Notes: generated by a model from the sequence alone, not told the origin. 56,881 nucleotides of DNA from Deltaproteobacteria bacterium (GCA_011526585.1 WYBB01000278.1:1-56881), one strand, 5' to 3'. Shown: positions 1 to 10,423, counted from the first letter of the stretch. Made by a program: numbers and translations.

Positions 1-2
1 GG

Positions 3-71
3 ACGGCTGCGGCCGGCACCAAGCACAAGAGAGCAAGAACTGGCGGCAAGGCGCCGTCGGCTCGGTCGTGA
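3..71 (+). CDS. Possible 3' end of a gene cut by the window edge
   Basis: One plus-strand frame is open from base 3 to a TGA at 69-71 and would encode a Lys/Arg/Ala-rich tail of 22 residues (…GTKHKRARTGGKAPSARS). Basic low-complexity tails of this kind end many histone-like or DNA-binding proteins in GC-rich bacteria, but 22 codons are too few to identify a family. A terminator-like hairpin follows at 140-170, which fits the end of a transcription unit. It could equally be non-coding. Confidence 0.25.
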   Translation, partial: TAAAGTKHKRARTGGKAPSARS

Positions 72-73
72 TA

Positions 74-123
74 TGCGGACATCTATAAGTGCTACGGATG
101 CGGACTTGTATAGGTGCTACCGA
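74..123. repeat. Tandem 25-bp direct repeat, two copies
   Basis: Bases 74-98 and 99-123 are adjacent 25-bp copies that agree at 21 of 25 positions. Each contains tgcggac, then tata and gtgctac. The tract is clearly richer in A/T than its surroundings. It lies between a possible gene end at 71 and the 3' end of lpdA. The role is unknown; two binding sites for a regulator or a slipped duplication are both possible. Confidence 0.6.
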
Positions 124-139
124 CAGGCGGGAGCCCGGA

Positions 140-170
140 CAACGCCCCGCCCTGGCCAGGGCGAGCGTTG
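140..170. terminator. Hairpin between convergent transcription units
   Basis: The 16-base perfect palindrome at 148-163 (cgccctgg/ccagggcg) is enclosed by an outer stem caacgc (140-145) and gcgttg (165-170). The structure lies just past the stop of lpdA, which is read leftward, and could stop transcription from both sides. There is no T-tract, so it is a candidate only. Confidence 0.45.
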
Positions 171-198
171 CATTTGGCATCACCCGCCGCGCGAGGCG

Positions 199-1644
<1,446 letters not shown>

Positions 1645-1665
1645 GAGTCGTGGTTCTCCGCGCGA

Positions 1666-3006
1666 TCAGAGGAGGAGCGCGCTCGGCGCTTCGAGCACCT
1701 TGCGCAGGTCGGCCATGAAGGCGGCGCCGGTGGCGCCGTCGACGGCGCGGTGGTCGCAGGACAGGGTCAGGGTCAGGCGGTGGCCGGCGCTGATGACGCC
1801 GCCCTTGACGATCGGCGCCTCGACCAGGGCGCCGACGGCGAGGATGCAGGCGGCCGGCGGGTTGATGACCGCGGTGAAGGCGTCGATGCCGAACATGCCG
1901 AGGTTGGAGACGCAGAAGGAGTTGCCGCTGTACTCGTGGCTCTCGAGCTGCTGGTCGCGCGCGCGGGCGGCGAGCTCCTTCACGCGCTCGGCGAGGGTGA
2001 AGAGGTCGAGCTGATCGGCGTCGCGCACGACCGGGGTGATGAGCCCGTCGGGCATGGCGACGGCGAAGCCGAGGTGCACGCCGCCATAGCGGCGGATCGC
2101 CTTGTCCTCCCAGCCGGCGTTGACGGCGGGGTGGCGCGCGAGCGCGACGACGACGGCGCGCATGACGAGATCGTTGTAGCTGACCTTGAGGGGTCTCTCG
2201 TCCTTCGCGGCGGCGAGCTCGAGCGCGGCGTTGACGTCGGCGCGCAGCGAGACCAGGCGCGAGGCGTCGACGTCGATGGTGAGGTAGTAGTGGGGCGCCT
2301 CCTGCATCGAGGCGGTCAGGCGCCTGGCGATCGTCTTGCGCATCTGGGTGACGCGCACGAGCTCGTCGTCGCGGGAGACCTTGCGACCGAGGCGCGAGGA
2401 GAGCTTGCGCTGGGGGGCGAGGCCCTCGAGGTCGGCGAGCACGATGCGGCCGCGTGGACCGCTGCCGGCGACGGCGGCGAGATCGAGGCCGCGTTGCTGG
2501 GCGACGCGGCGCGCGAGCGGGCTGGCGGCGATGCGCGCGCCGTCGGTGTCACGCGGCGCGGTGAGGTCGAGCGGAGCCGAGGACGCGGGCGCAGCGGCGG
2601 GAGCGGGTGCGGGTGCGCGCGCAGCGGCGGGTGCGGGTGCGGGTTCAGGAGCGGGAGCGGGAGCAGGAGCGGGCGCGGGTGCGGGTGCGGGAGCAGGAGC
2701 GGGAGCGGGCGCGGAGGCCTTGGCGATCCTATCGCGTGCGTCCTTCTCCAGCGCGCTGATGTCCTCGCCGGCCTTGCCGAGGATCGCGATCGGGGTGCCG
2801 AGCGGCACGGTGTCGCCGGGCTTCAGGAGGGTCGCGAGCAGGACGCCGTCATCGAAGCTCTCGAAGACCATGACGGCCTTGTCGGTCTCGATCTCGGCGA
2901 GGCCGTCGCCGGCCTTGACGGGCTGGCCGATCTCCTTGAGCCAGCCGGCGAGGGTGCCCTCCTCCATCGTGTCGGAGAGCCGAGGCATGTCCACGATGAT
3001 CGCCAT
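1666..3006 (-). CDS. pdhC: Dihydrolipoamide acetyltransferase (E2 of pyruvate dehydrogenase)
   Basis: This 446-residue protein is the core of the pyruvate dehydrogenase complex and transfers acetyl from lipoyl-lysine to CoA. Domains in order: one lipoyl domain (about 1-80; lipoylated K43 in EIETDKAVMV), a very regular Ala-Pro linker (99-147), an E3/E1-binding domain (about 158-196), and the catalytic acyltransferase domain ending in DHRAVDG (H419, D423). I start at ATG 3006 because MAIIVDMPRLSDTMEEG is the typical first segment of the family; a longer open frame upstream overlaps pdhB and has no homologous content. The start lies 2 bp from the pdhB stop, so the two are probably translationally coupled. 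A single lipoyl domain is normal for alpha2beta2-type E1 systems. Confidence 0.95.
   Translation of the reverse strand: MAIIVDMPRLSDTMEEGTLAGWLKEIGQPVKAGDGLAEIETDKAVMVFESFDDGVLLATLLKPGDTVPLGTPIAILGKAGEDISALEKDARDRIAKASAPAPAPAPAPAPAPAPAPAPAPEPAPAPAAARAPAPAPAAAPASSAPLDLTAPRDTDGARIAASPLARRVAQQRGLDLAAVAGSGPRGRIVLADLEGLAPQRKLSSRLGRKVSRDDELVRVTQMRKTIARRLTASMQEAPHYYLTIDVDASRLVSLRADVNAALELAAAKDERPLKVSYNDLVMRAVVVALARHPAVNAGWEDKAIRRYGGVHLGFAVAMPDGLITPVVRDADQLDLFTLAERVKELAARARDQQLESHEYSGNSFCVSNLGMFGIDAFTAVINPPAACILAVGALVEAPIVKGGVISAGHRLTLTLSCDHRAVDGATGAAFMADLRKVLEAPSALLL
2566..2712 (-). repeat. Low-complexity Ala-Pro linker repeat inside the E2 gene
   Basis: Codons 99-147 of the E2 gene are almost only GCN and CCN and encode an (Ala-Pro)n linker with a few Glu and Arg. 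The DNA is a hexanucleotide-like tandem tract (gcgggt/gcggga units). Such linkers let the lipoyl arm swing between active sites. The tract is likely to vary in length between strains by slippage. Confidence 0.85.
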
Positions 3007-3008
3007 GG

Positions 3009-3998
3009 TCAGCTCCGGTACAGGACGGCCTTGGCCGCGGCATAGACGTCGCGCGGCGTCGGCAGCACGAGGTCCTCGAGGTTCTCGGCGTAGGGCATCG
3101 GCACGTCGAGCGCGGTCACGCGCGTGACCGGCGCGTCGAGCTCGTCGAAGAGATCGTGCTGGATGCGGTAGGCGAGCTCGGCGCCGACGCCGGCAAAGGG
3201 CGTGCCCTCCTCGCAGGTCACGACGCGGTGGGTCTTCTTCACCGAGCGATAGATCGTCTCGGTGTCGAGCGGCCTGAGCGTGCGCAGGTCGACGACCTCC
3301 GCCTCGATGCCTTCCTTGGCGAGCTCGGCGGCGGCGGCGAGCGAGTGCTGCACCGACTTCGACCAGCACAGGATCGTGACGTGCTCGCCCGCGCGTTTCA
3401 CGTCCGCCCTGCCGAGCGGGATGACGAAGTCACCGGCCGCGGGATCGGGGACCTCGCCCTGGAGCGAATAGGCGAGCTCGGCCTCGAGGAAGATCACCGG
3501 ATCGTCGTCGCGGATCGCCGCCTTGAGGAGGCCCTTGGCGTCGGCCGGTGTCGACGGCGCGACCACCTTGAGCCCGGGCACGTTGCAGAACCAGCTCTCG
3601 GTCGCCGTCGAATGCTGCGCGCTCAGCATGTGGGCCGGCCCGTTCGGGCCGCGAAAGACGATCGGGATCTTGTACTGCCCGCCCGACATCAGGCGCATCT
3701 TCGCCGCGCCGTTGAAGATCTGGTCGAGCGCCAGGATGCAGAAGTTGAAGGTCATCATCTCGATGACCGGCCGCAGCCCGACCATCGCGGCGCCGACGCC
3801 GACACCGGCGAAGGACAGCTCGGTGATCGGCGTGTCGACCACGCGCAGCGGCCCGTACTTCTGCAAGAGCCCCTGGCTCACCTTGTAGGCGCCTTGATAC
3901 TCCCCGACCTCCTCCCCCATCAGGAAGACCTTCGGGTCGCGCGCCATCTCTTCGTCGAGCGCCTGATTGAGCGCCTCGCGGATCGTGATCGTCACCAC
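3009..3998 (-). CDS. pdhB: Pyruvate dehydrogenase E1 component, beta subunit
   Basis: This 329-residue beta subunit of the thiamine-diphosphate E1 enzyme works with the alpha subunit to decarboxylate pyruvate and acetylate E2. The N-terminal ITIREALNQALDEEMARD and MGEEVGEYQGAYKVSQGL blocks, the DTPITELSFAGVGVGAAM segment and the C-terminal VTALDVPMPYAENLE segment are typical of the beta subunit. The length matches the usual 325-330. Two GTG codons stand side by side at the start and either could be used. It begins 15 bp after the stop of pdhA and ends 2 bp before E2. A branched-chain substrate cannot be excluded from sequence alone, but gene order and E1 motifs fit pyruvate. Confidence 0.93.
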   Translation of the reverse strand: MVTITIREALNQALDEEMARDPKVFLMGEEVGEYQGAYKVSQGLLQKYGPLRVVDTPITELSFAGVGVGAAMVGLRPVIEMMTFNFCILALDQIFNGAAKMRLMSGGQYKIPIVFRGPNGPAHMLSAQHSTATESWFCNVPGLKVVAPSTPADAKGLLKAAIRDDDPVIFLEAELAYSLQGEVPDPAAGDFVIPLGRADVKRAGEHVTILCWSKSVQHSLAAAAELAKEGIEAEVVDLRTLRPLDTETIYRSVKKTHRVVTCEEGTPFAGVGAELAYRIQHDLFDELDAPVTRVTALDVPMPYAENLEDLVLPTPRDVYAAAKAVLYRS

Positions 3999-4013
3999 GC
4001 TGGTCTCTCCACG

Positions 4014-5081
4014 TCAGTCCCGACGGTGCGGGAAGGTCGCCTCGTCCGGGCGCCACCCCATCGGATCCGAGTACACGTACATGCCGACGTCCTCGAGGCG
4101 CGGCTGAGGGGAGTCCTTGGCGAAGGTCGCGGCGTCGGCGGCGGCCTCGAGCGCGGCCTCGTCCCAGGCCTCGATCTCGGCCTCGCTCGCCCATCCTTTA
4201 AATAGGAGCGATGCGCGGCAGAGCTGGATGGGATCGACCTGCTTGAAGTCGTCGACCTCCTGGGGGGTGCGATACTTCGCCGGGTCCGACATCGAGTGAC
4301 CGCGGAATCGGTAGCAGCGCGCCTCGATGAAGGTCGGGCGCGACTCGGTGCGCGCGCGCGCGATCGCCTCGCCGACGGTGACGAAGGTGCGCGCGACGTC
4401 CATGCCGTCGAGGAGCACGCCTTCCATGGCGAAGCCTTCGGCCTTCTTCCAGAGATCGGTGACCGCCGAGGCGCGCTCGAGCGCGGTGCCCATCGCGTAC
4501 TTGTTGTTCTCGACGACGTAGACGACCGGCAGCTTCCAGAGCGAGGCCAGGTTGAGCGACTCGTAGAACGCGCCCTGGTTGAGGGCACCCTCGCCGAAGA
4601 AGCACAGGGTGACGTCGTCGCGCCCCTGGTAGCGCGCCGCCCAGCCCATGCCGGTGGCGAGCGGGATGTGTGCGCCGACGATGCCGTGGCCGCCGTGGAA
4701 GCCGGAGCTGGCGGCGAACATGTGCATCGAGCCGCCGCGGCCGTGCGCGCAGCCGGTCACCTTGCCGAAGAGCTCGGCCATCGCGTTGCGCGGGGTGCAG
4801 CCGCGGACGAGCGCGTGCCCGTGGTCGCGATAGGCGGTGATCACGTGATCGGTCTCGCGCGTGGCGAGGAGGGCGCCGACGGCGACCGCCTCCTGTCCGA
4901 TGTAGAGGTGGCAGAAGCCGGAGATCCGTCCGGACGCGTACTCACGGGCCGCTCGCTCCTCGAAGCGGCGGATCTGGAGCATCTGCTGAATCGCCTGGCG
5001 CATGCGCTCGGCGCCGAGTTGCTCGGCCGCCTGGTCATCGCAGCGATCTTCCTGGTGGAGCTTGTGGCCGACGACGTTCAT
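4014..5081 (-). CDS. pdhA: Pyruvate dehydrogenase E1 component, alpha subunit
   Basis: This 355-residue alpha subunit carries the thiamine-diphosphate motif, beginning GEGALNQGAFYESLNLA and ending in VVYVVENNKYAMGT (the GDG…NN-type signature). The segments HVITAYRDHGHAL, GRGGSMHMF and YRFRGHSMSDPAKYR are characteristic of pyruvate-type E1 alpha, including the phosphorylation-loop-like stretch RFRGHSMSDP. I start at ATG 5081 (MNVVGHKLHQED); the open frame runs far upstream but overlaps the sensor-kinase gene there. The gap to that gene is 32 bp, so the kinase and the PDH genes may be co-transcribed. This gene heads the PDH operon proper. Confidence 0.94.
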   Translation of the reverse strand: MNVVGHKLHQEDRCDDQAAEQLGAERMRQAIQQMLQIRRFEERAAREYASGRISGFCHLYIGQEAVAVGALLATRETDHVITAYRDHGHALVRGCTPRNAMAELFGKVTGCAHGRGGSMHMFAASSGFHGGHGIVGAHIPLATGMGWAARYQGRDDVTLCFFGEGALNQGAFYESLNLASLWKLPVVYVVENNKYAMGTALERASAVTDLWKKAEGFAMEGVLLDGMDVARTFVTVGEAIARARTESRPTFIEARCYRFRGHSMSDPAKYRTPQEVDDFKQVDPIQLCRASLLFKGWASEAEIEAWDEAALEAAADAATFAKDSPQPRLEDVGMYVYSDPMGWRPDEATFPHRRD

Positions 5082-5113
5082 GAAGACTCCGGGCGCGCGC
5101 GCGCGTGATGGTT

Positions 5114-7897
5114 CTACGCAGGCCGCCGGCGCTTGGCAACCGGACCCTGCGCGGCCGAGGTCTGGCCGCGTGGCCGGCGCGCCAGCTCGACCGCGCGCGC
5201 GATCTCGGCGTCGTCGTAGGGACGCGTCAGGGTGAGGTCCCAGCTCGGGGACCGGTCCGCGCGGAGATCGCGCGCTGTGGCCGGAGCCGGGTCGACCTCG
5301 GCGCCGATCGCGGCGAGCAACGCGCCGTGATGCGCGAGGGTCGCGTCGAGCGCGGCGCGGTCGACGTCGCCGAGATCGCGTTCGGCAATGACGAGCTCGA
5401 AGCGGCGGGCGCCGAGCCGGACGAGGGCCTCGCGCCAGCCATCGACGACCTCGCAGGCCGCGCCGTGGCGCTCGAGGAGGTGCCGGGCGATGCGGCGCGA
5501 GACCAGCTCCGAGCTCACGAGCAACGCGGCGATCGGCTCGCGCGGTGTGGTCTCGGTCGTGGGCCGCGCGGACGGCGATGGTGCCGCAGGCGCGCCTTCG
5601 CCTTCGGCGGCGGCGTCGATCGCCTCGAGCACGCGCGGCAACACCTCGGAGCTTCGTACCGGCCAGGTGATGGTCGCGTCGGCCAGCTCGCGTTCCGGCG
5701 ACGCGGCAGCGCCGGTCGGGAGCCTGAGCAGCACCACCGGGATCGGCCCGACGGCCTTGACCTGCGAGACGACGCCGGGCTCGGCGAGGCGCTCGTCGAG
5801 CACCAGGATGGGCAGGGCCGACGGCTGCGACGCACGCAGGAGGCGCATGAGCTCGTCCAGCGTGGCTGCGACCGCCAGGTCGACCCGGCGCGGCATGAGG
5901 GCGCGCGCGATCACGCCGCGGCTCTCGGCGCGCGTCGAGGCGATGATGACACGACGATCGTGCAGCGGGTCGCGAGCGCCGCCGGGCGGAGCCTCGGAGC
6001 CGCGCGCGGTCGCCGGAGCGTCGGCGCGGCTGTCGCGGCGCCGCAGCGACGAAGGTGGCAGGAAGAGCTCGACCGAGAAGCTGGCGCCCTTGCCGAGCTC
6101 GCTGGCGACGCTGATCTGCGCGCCCATCAGCTCGCAGAGCTGCTTGGTGATCGTCAGCCCGAGGCCGGTGCCGCCGAAGCGGCGCGTCGTCGAGCCGTCC
6201 GCTTGCACGAACGGCTCGAAGAGGTTCTTGGCGAAGACCTGGTCGATGCCGATGCCGGTGTCGATGACGTCGAAGCGCAGGCGTCGCACCTCGTCGCCGG
6301 GATCGACGTGCAGGCGCAGCTGCACGCTGCCCTCGCTCGTGAACTTGAGGGCGTTGCCCATCAGGTTGCCGAGGATCTGGCGGATGCGCAGCGGATCGCC
6401 GCGCAGCATGCGCTCGTCGGGGACCTGGGTCTCGCACACGAGATCGAGCCCCTTGCGCTCGGCTTCGTTCGCGAACATGTCGACCACGCCCTCGACCAGC
6501 GCCAGCGGATCGAAGTCGACGACGTCGAGCCTCATCTTGCCGGCCTCGATCTTCGAGAAGTCGAGCACGTCGTTGACGACCGCGAGCAGCGACTGGCCCG
6601 AGAGCTTGAGCAGCTCGACGTACTGGCGCTGCTCGGCGTCGAGCTCGGTCGCCTCGAGGAGCTGCACCATGCCGGTCACGCCGGCGAGCGGCGTGCGGAT
6701 CTCGTGCGACATGTTGGCGACGAACTGCGACTTCAATCGCAGCGAACGCTCGGCGACCTCACGTGCGCGCGAGAGCTCGTAGAGGCGATCGTTGAGGAGC
6801 TGCTGCTGACGCTCCAGGGCCCCCTTGGCGCGCGCGTTGTCGATCGCCATGAGCAGCGCGGGCTCGAGGAAGCGCGCCAGCTCCTCCATCACGTGGCGCT
6901 CGCGGTCGCTGCCGTCGGCGCGCGGGTCGAGCTCCACGTGCGTCTCCAGGCCGTTGCGGCTGGTCATGACGAGGCGGATCGGCGCGGGTGCGGCGTGCTC
7001 GCTGGAGCCGAGCGCGGATTGATCGGCGGTCGGGCGGTGCTCGACCACGCGCTCTTCGCTGCGCGAGCCGATCTCGATCTGATAGACGAGGCGCGCGCCG
7101 GCGAAGCCGCCGACCTCGACCAGCGCGCGCGCGACCTCGACCATGGTGTGCTCGAGGTCGAGCCCGCGCAGGGCGACCCCGCTCACGGCCTGCGCGGTGG
7201 AGAGCTTCGTCTCCTGCTCCGCGAGCACGGCGCGCGCGATCTCGATCTCGCGGTGCCTGATGAGCAGGGCGTCGTTCATCGAGCCGAGCTCGCGCGCGGC
7301 GGTCAGGGTGCGGTAGGGCCAGGTGGCGACGCGGCGCAGCGGCGCGAGCCAGGCGCGGGACGACGGCGTGCGGATGAGGTAGCGCGCCCCGCGCGCCGTG
7401 AGCGTGAGCTTGAGATCGGCCGGCGGCAGGCCGAGCCGCATCGGCACGCCGGCGAGCAGCGCGCCGACCAGGCGGAAGTAGGCGGCGCTCGGTTCGTAGC
7501 CCTCGTCGAGCTCCAGCGCGACGACGACGAGGCGCTCGTCGAGCTCGACGAAGGCCGGGCGCACGCAGGCGACGAGGCGCTGCAGCTCACCGGCGGGGCG
7601 CGTGAGCTCGCGGTAGCGCTCGCGCGTGGTCGTGAACGCGCGCCCGAACGAGCCGAGCAGCCGTGGCCGCGACGCGCCGAGCTGCGCTCGTCCGATGGCG
7701 TCGAGGGCGTCTTCGCCCATGATCGAGGAGGCGCGCTCGAGGAGGTGGGCATAGGCGGCCCAGTCGATGTGTGCCCGGCGGCGCAGGAGGCGTTCGAGCG
7801 GGTAGGCGCTGTCGCGCGCGAGCGACTCGGGGGCGATGCGAACGCGGCGTGCGTACGCAAAGAGCGGGGCAAGGCTTCGGCACGAGACCTCGTTCAT
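5114..7897 (-). CDS. Hybrid sensor histidine kinase with two degenerate receiver domains
   Basis: This 927-residue protein has no predicted membrane segment and is likely cytoplasmic. Residues about 15-190 resemble the N-terminal ligand-type domain of some AraC-family regulators. A GAF-like region (about 225-360) follows. Then comes a histidine-kinase core with phospho-acceptor H398 in MSHEIRTPLAG, an N box (NLMGNALKFT), G1 (DTGIGID) and G2 (GGTGLGLTI). Two receiver-like domains follow: the first keeps an Asp (LVLDERL) but has WP where receivers have KP; the second has FELVIAERDL with Glu near the Asp position, and RPY. Output is therefore unlikely to be classical phosphorelay through both domains. 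It lies 32 bp upstream of pdhA, so control of or by pyruvate metabolism is an attractive but untested idea. Confidence 0.88.
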   Translation of the reverse strand: MNEVSCRSLAPLFAYARRVRIAPESLARDSAYPLERLLRRRAHIDWAAYAHLLERASSIMGEDALDAIGRAQLGASRPRLLGSFGRAFTTTRERYRELTRPAGELQRLVACVRPAFVELDERLVVVALELDEGYEPSAAYFRLVGALLAGVPMRLGLPPADLKLTLTARGARYLIRTPSSRAWLAPLRRVATWPYRTLTAARELGSMNDALLIRHREIEIARAVLAEQETKLSTAQAVSGVALRGLDLEHTMVEVARALVEVGGFAGARLVYQIEIGSRSEERVVEHRPTADQSALGSSEHAAPAPIRLVMTSRNGLETHVELDPRADGSDRERHVMEELARFLEPALLMAIDNARAKGALERQQQLLNDRLYELSRAREVAERSLRLKSQFVANMSHEIRTPLAGVTGMVQLLEATELDAEQRQYVELLKLSGQSLLAVVNDVLDFSKIEAGKMRLDVVDFDPLALVEGVVDMFANEAERKGLDLVCETQVPDERMLRGDPLRIRQILGNLMGNALKFTSEGSVQLRLHVDPGDEVRRLRFDVIDTGIGIDQVFAKNLFEPFVQADGSTTRRFGGTGLGLTITKQLCELMGAQISVASELGKGASFSVELFLPPSSLRRRDSRADAPATARGSEAPPGGARDPLHDRRVIIASTRAESRGVIARALMPRRVDLAVAATLDELMRLLRASQPSALPILVLDERLAEPGVVSQVKAVGPIPVVLLRLPTGAAASPERELADATITWPVRSSEVLPRVLEAIDAAAEGEGAPAAPSPSARPTTETTPREPIAALLVSSELVSRRIARHLLERHGAACEVVDGWREALVRLGARRFELVIAERDLGDVDRAALDATLAHHGALLAAIGAEVDPAPATARDLRADRSPSWDLTLTRPYDDAEIARAVELARRPRGQTSAAQGPVAKRRRPA

Positions 7898-8024
7898 CGC
7901 AGCGCGTCCATCCGGTCCATCTCGCGCGACCTCATCGCGCGTCTTGCGATCGCCCGGAGCGCGAGTCTACGATGAACAGCCGGTCGGTGTCACAACGCGA
8001 CGCGGCGCGGAGACGTGATCAGGC

Positions 8025-9035
8025 ATGGAGGAGCTCGACATCGCTGACGCGACGCGGCACCCCGCGCTGATGGAGGCGTTCGACGCGGCCGTGCTCGCGT
8101 CCCCGCGGATCGATCACTTCTGCTCGGCCAGCGCGTGGGTCCTCTCGGCGCACGCGGCCTTCCACGGGAGCGGCAGGGGCTTCATCGCCGCGCTCGACGA
8201 GGGCTTCGTCGCGCTGTCGCGCGCGCGCACGAGCGGGCTCGGGCGATACTATGCGGCGCTCGAGGCGATGTGGGGGCTCGCCTGCCCGATCGTCGGCGAG
8301 CGCGCGCAGCGGGTCGGCGCGGACGCGGCGGCGCTCCTGCTCGACCAGCGGGAGCGCTGGGACGTGCTCTGGCTCGGCGGCATCGAGCGCGACGGGCCGC
8401 TCTTCCGCGCGTTGGCCGGTGGGCTCGGGCGGCGCGCGGAGCTGCGCCTGGGGCCGAGCATGCGGCGCCATCAGGCCGCGCTCGACGGCGGCTTCGACGG
8501 ATGGCTCGCGCGGCGCTCGCCGCTCTTCCGCAAGCGCATCCGGCAGTCGCTGCGCGCGTTCGAGCGCGAGGGGCTGACCCTGAGCTGGGTCGACACGCGC
8601 ACGTCGAGCGAAGGCGGCGCGCCCGGTCCCGACGGCGCGGCGCTCTTCGAGCGGATCCTGGCGGTCGAGCGACGGAGCTGGAAGGGCCTGGAGGGCACGG
8701 GCTTCGTGCAGGGTGAGATGCGGGCGTTCTACGCGCGCATGGTCCCGCAACTCGCGCAGGCGGGGCGGTTGCGGGTGCTCTTCGCCGCGCGTGGCGACGA
8801 GGACGTCGCGGTCTGCTTCGGCGGGGTGCTCGGCGACACGTTCCGCGGGCTGCAGAACAGCTTCGACGATCGTTTCCGGGCGCTCTCGCTCGGCAACGCG
8901 ATGCAGGCGCACACCATCGCGCGGCTCTGTGCCGAGGGGGTCGCGATTTACGATCTCGGCTCGGAGATGGAGTACAAGGCGCGCTGGGCCGAGGGCGGGC
9001 TCGAGACGGTGACGCTCATCGCGGTCGGCCGCTGA
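8025..9035 (+). CDS. GNAT-fold acyltransferase of the CelD/BcsL type
   Basis: This 336-residue protein has the double-GNAT layout of CelD/BcsL-type acyltransferases. The C-terminal half contains FRKRIRQSLRAFEREG, an ERRSWKG segment and a closing AIYDLGSEMEYKARWA block typical of the family, where a peptidyl, sugar or cell-envelope substrate is acylated. The exact substrate cannot be read from sequence. It is transcribed divergently from the sensor kinase, with 127 bp between the starts, and is followed 55 bp later by a protein of unknown function. The start at ATG 8025 follows a purine-rich stretch (ggag at 8010). Confidence 0.8.
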   Translation: MEELDIADATRHPALMEAFDAAVLASPRIDHFCSASAWVLSAHAAFHGSGRGFIAALDEGFVALSRARTSGLGRYYAALEAMWGLACPIVGERAQRVGADAAALLLDQRERWDVLWLGGIERDGPLFRALAGGLGRRAELRLGPSMRRHQAALDGGFDGWLARRSPLFRKRIRQSLRAFEREGLTLSWVDTRTSSEGGAPGPDGAALFERILAVERRSWKGLEGTGFVQGEMRAFYARMVPQLAQAGRLRVLFAARGDEDVAVCFGGVLGDTFRGLQNSFDDRFRALSLGNAMQAHTIARLCAEGVAIYDLGSEMEYKARWAEGGLETVTLIAVGR

Positions 9036-9090
9036 GCGCGTGGTGGTTGTCATCGTTGACACTGTCCGAGACGGGGCGTAAAGCGGACCC

Positions 9091-10413
9091 ATGTCGAAGC
9101 GGCCTTCGTCCGGCTCCGAGGGACAGGCAACCCCCCCGAGGAACATCGTTTCCTGGGAGGAGGCTCGCCTCAAGCAATCACTGCCGCGCGTCATCGGTCG
9201 CTGCATGTCGTACTCGGCGGCGACCTGCTTCGACGAGGCGCTGGTCGCCGCGGTGCGACGCTTCTATGGGATCGAGGTCGATGTCGCGACCGCCGAGACC
9301 GACATCCTCGAGGACGACTTCGAGCGTGTGCGCTTCTTCCCGTGGTTCCTGTGGGACTTCGTCGCTCAGGACGGCGTGACGGTGGGGCAGCGCTTCCTCG
9401 CCGAGGGTGAGCTCGGCGAGCTGGAGCGCAGCCTGGTGCGGAGCCTGATCGCGTCGTCGGTGACCTTCGTCGAGGTGCGCGAGGTCTCGCCGGAGACCCA
9501 CACGCTGGTGTTCCGGGACCTGCTCTCGCGCGAGCAGGTCTTCGTGCGCGACGCCGGGCTGGCGTCGGACCTGAGCGCCGGGCAGGTCTCGCTCGTGCGC
9601 CTCGTGCGCATGCCGTTGCTGTCCGCCGGGGGCGGATACGAGGGCGACCCGACGATCGCCTTCGCGATGCTGGATGCGATCTATGCGGTCCTGCCGGCGG
9701 AGACGCGCCCGATGGTCGAGCTCGAGCTCGAGCAGCTGGTCGGCGGTCTGGAGATCGGCGAGGCGCGGCGCGTGATGAAAGACCAGGCGCCGGAGCTGCT
9801 CGACTTCGCGGAGCACGTGCTGCACGAGCTCACCGAGCCGCCGACGCTGCGCAACGTGGATGGCGAGGCGATCGTGCTCTGCCGCACCTTCGTCAAGGCG
9901 GCGGACTTCGCGGTGACGATGGTCACGCCGCGCGCGGCGGCCGACGACGCGACGCCCGGGTTCTCCGCGAGCGAGGCGAGCGGCTGCCCCTGGGTGTGGC
10001 GTGAGGGTGGTCGCACGGTCGGCTGGATCCGCGAGCAGCCCGGGGGCTGGGTCGTCGAGGCGAGCTCGCGTGAGCGTTTTGCCCGTATGATCGAGGCCTT
10101 GCGGAAGCAGGGCGCGCGGGCGCCGGCGCTGCACTCGGAGGAGGAGCTCTCGCGCGCCGTGACGCAGTGGCTGGCGTTGGGCGAGTGCGAGGCGTGGCTC
10201 ACCGATCCCGAGGTCGAGCGCGCGTTCCGCGGGCACCTCGGCGAGTCGCTGAGCCAGTGGCCGGATCGTCCGCATCCGCTGCTCGGTCGGCGCACGCCGC
10301 GCGAGGTCAAGGGCGAGCCCGGCGGGGATGCGGTCGTGGCGCGGCTGGTCCAGCGCGTCAAGAAGGTCGCTGGCGAGGCGGCCTCGGCGCGCCTGACGTC
10401 ACTGCTCGCCTGA
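9091..10413 (+). CDS. Protein of unknown function with an MbcA/SEC-C-like tail
   Basis: I do not recognise this 440-residue protein as a whole. It has no signal peptide or membrane segment and is acidic and probably cytoplasmic. Its N-terminal half (about 20-150) is mixed alpha/beta with an unusual aromatic block FFPWFLWDFVAQDG. The C-terminal end (about 395-425) reads WPDRPHPLLGRRTPREV, resembling the end motif seen in MbcA/ParS-type antitoxin domains and in some SEC-C and pRiA4b-type proteins. It is co-directional with the acyltransferase and ends 45 bp from a convergent gene. Coding status is well supported by length and codon bias; function is not. Confidence 0.75.
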   Translation: MSKRPSSGSEGQATPPRNIVSWEEARLKQSLPRVIGRCMSYSAATCFDEALVAAVRRFYGIEVDVATAETDILEDDFERVRFFPWFLWDFVAQDGVTVGQRFLAEGELGELERSLVRSLIASSVTFVEVREVSPETHTLVFRDLLSREQVFVRDAGLASDLSAGQVSLVRLVRMPLLSAGGGYEGDPTIAFAMLDAIYAVLPAETRPMVELELEQLVGGLEIGEARRVMKDQAPELLDFAEHVLHELTEPPTLRNVDGEAIVLCRTFVKAADFAVTMVTPRAAADDATPGFSASEASGCPWVWREGGRTVGWIREQPGGWVVEASSRERFARMIEALRKQGARAPALHSEEELSRAVTQWLALGECEAWLTDPEVERAFRGHLGESLSQWPDRPHPLLGRRTPREVKGEPGGDAVVARLVQRVKKVAGEAASARLTSLLA

Positions 10414-10423
10414 TCGCACGGCG

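Noticed and set aside
2566..2712. A satellite-type repeat
   Set aside because: It is the coding Ala-Pro linker of E2 and needs no separate explanation.
5105..7975. A 956-residue plus-strand open frame
   Set aside because: It is antisense to the sensor-kinase gene, whose domains are clear; the antisense product matches nothing.
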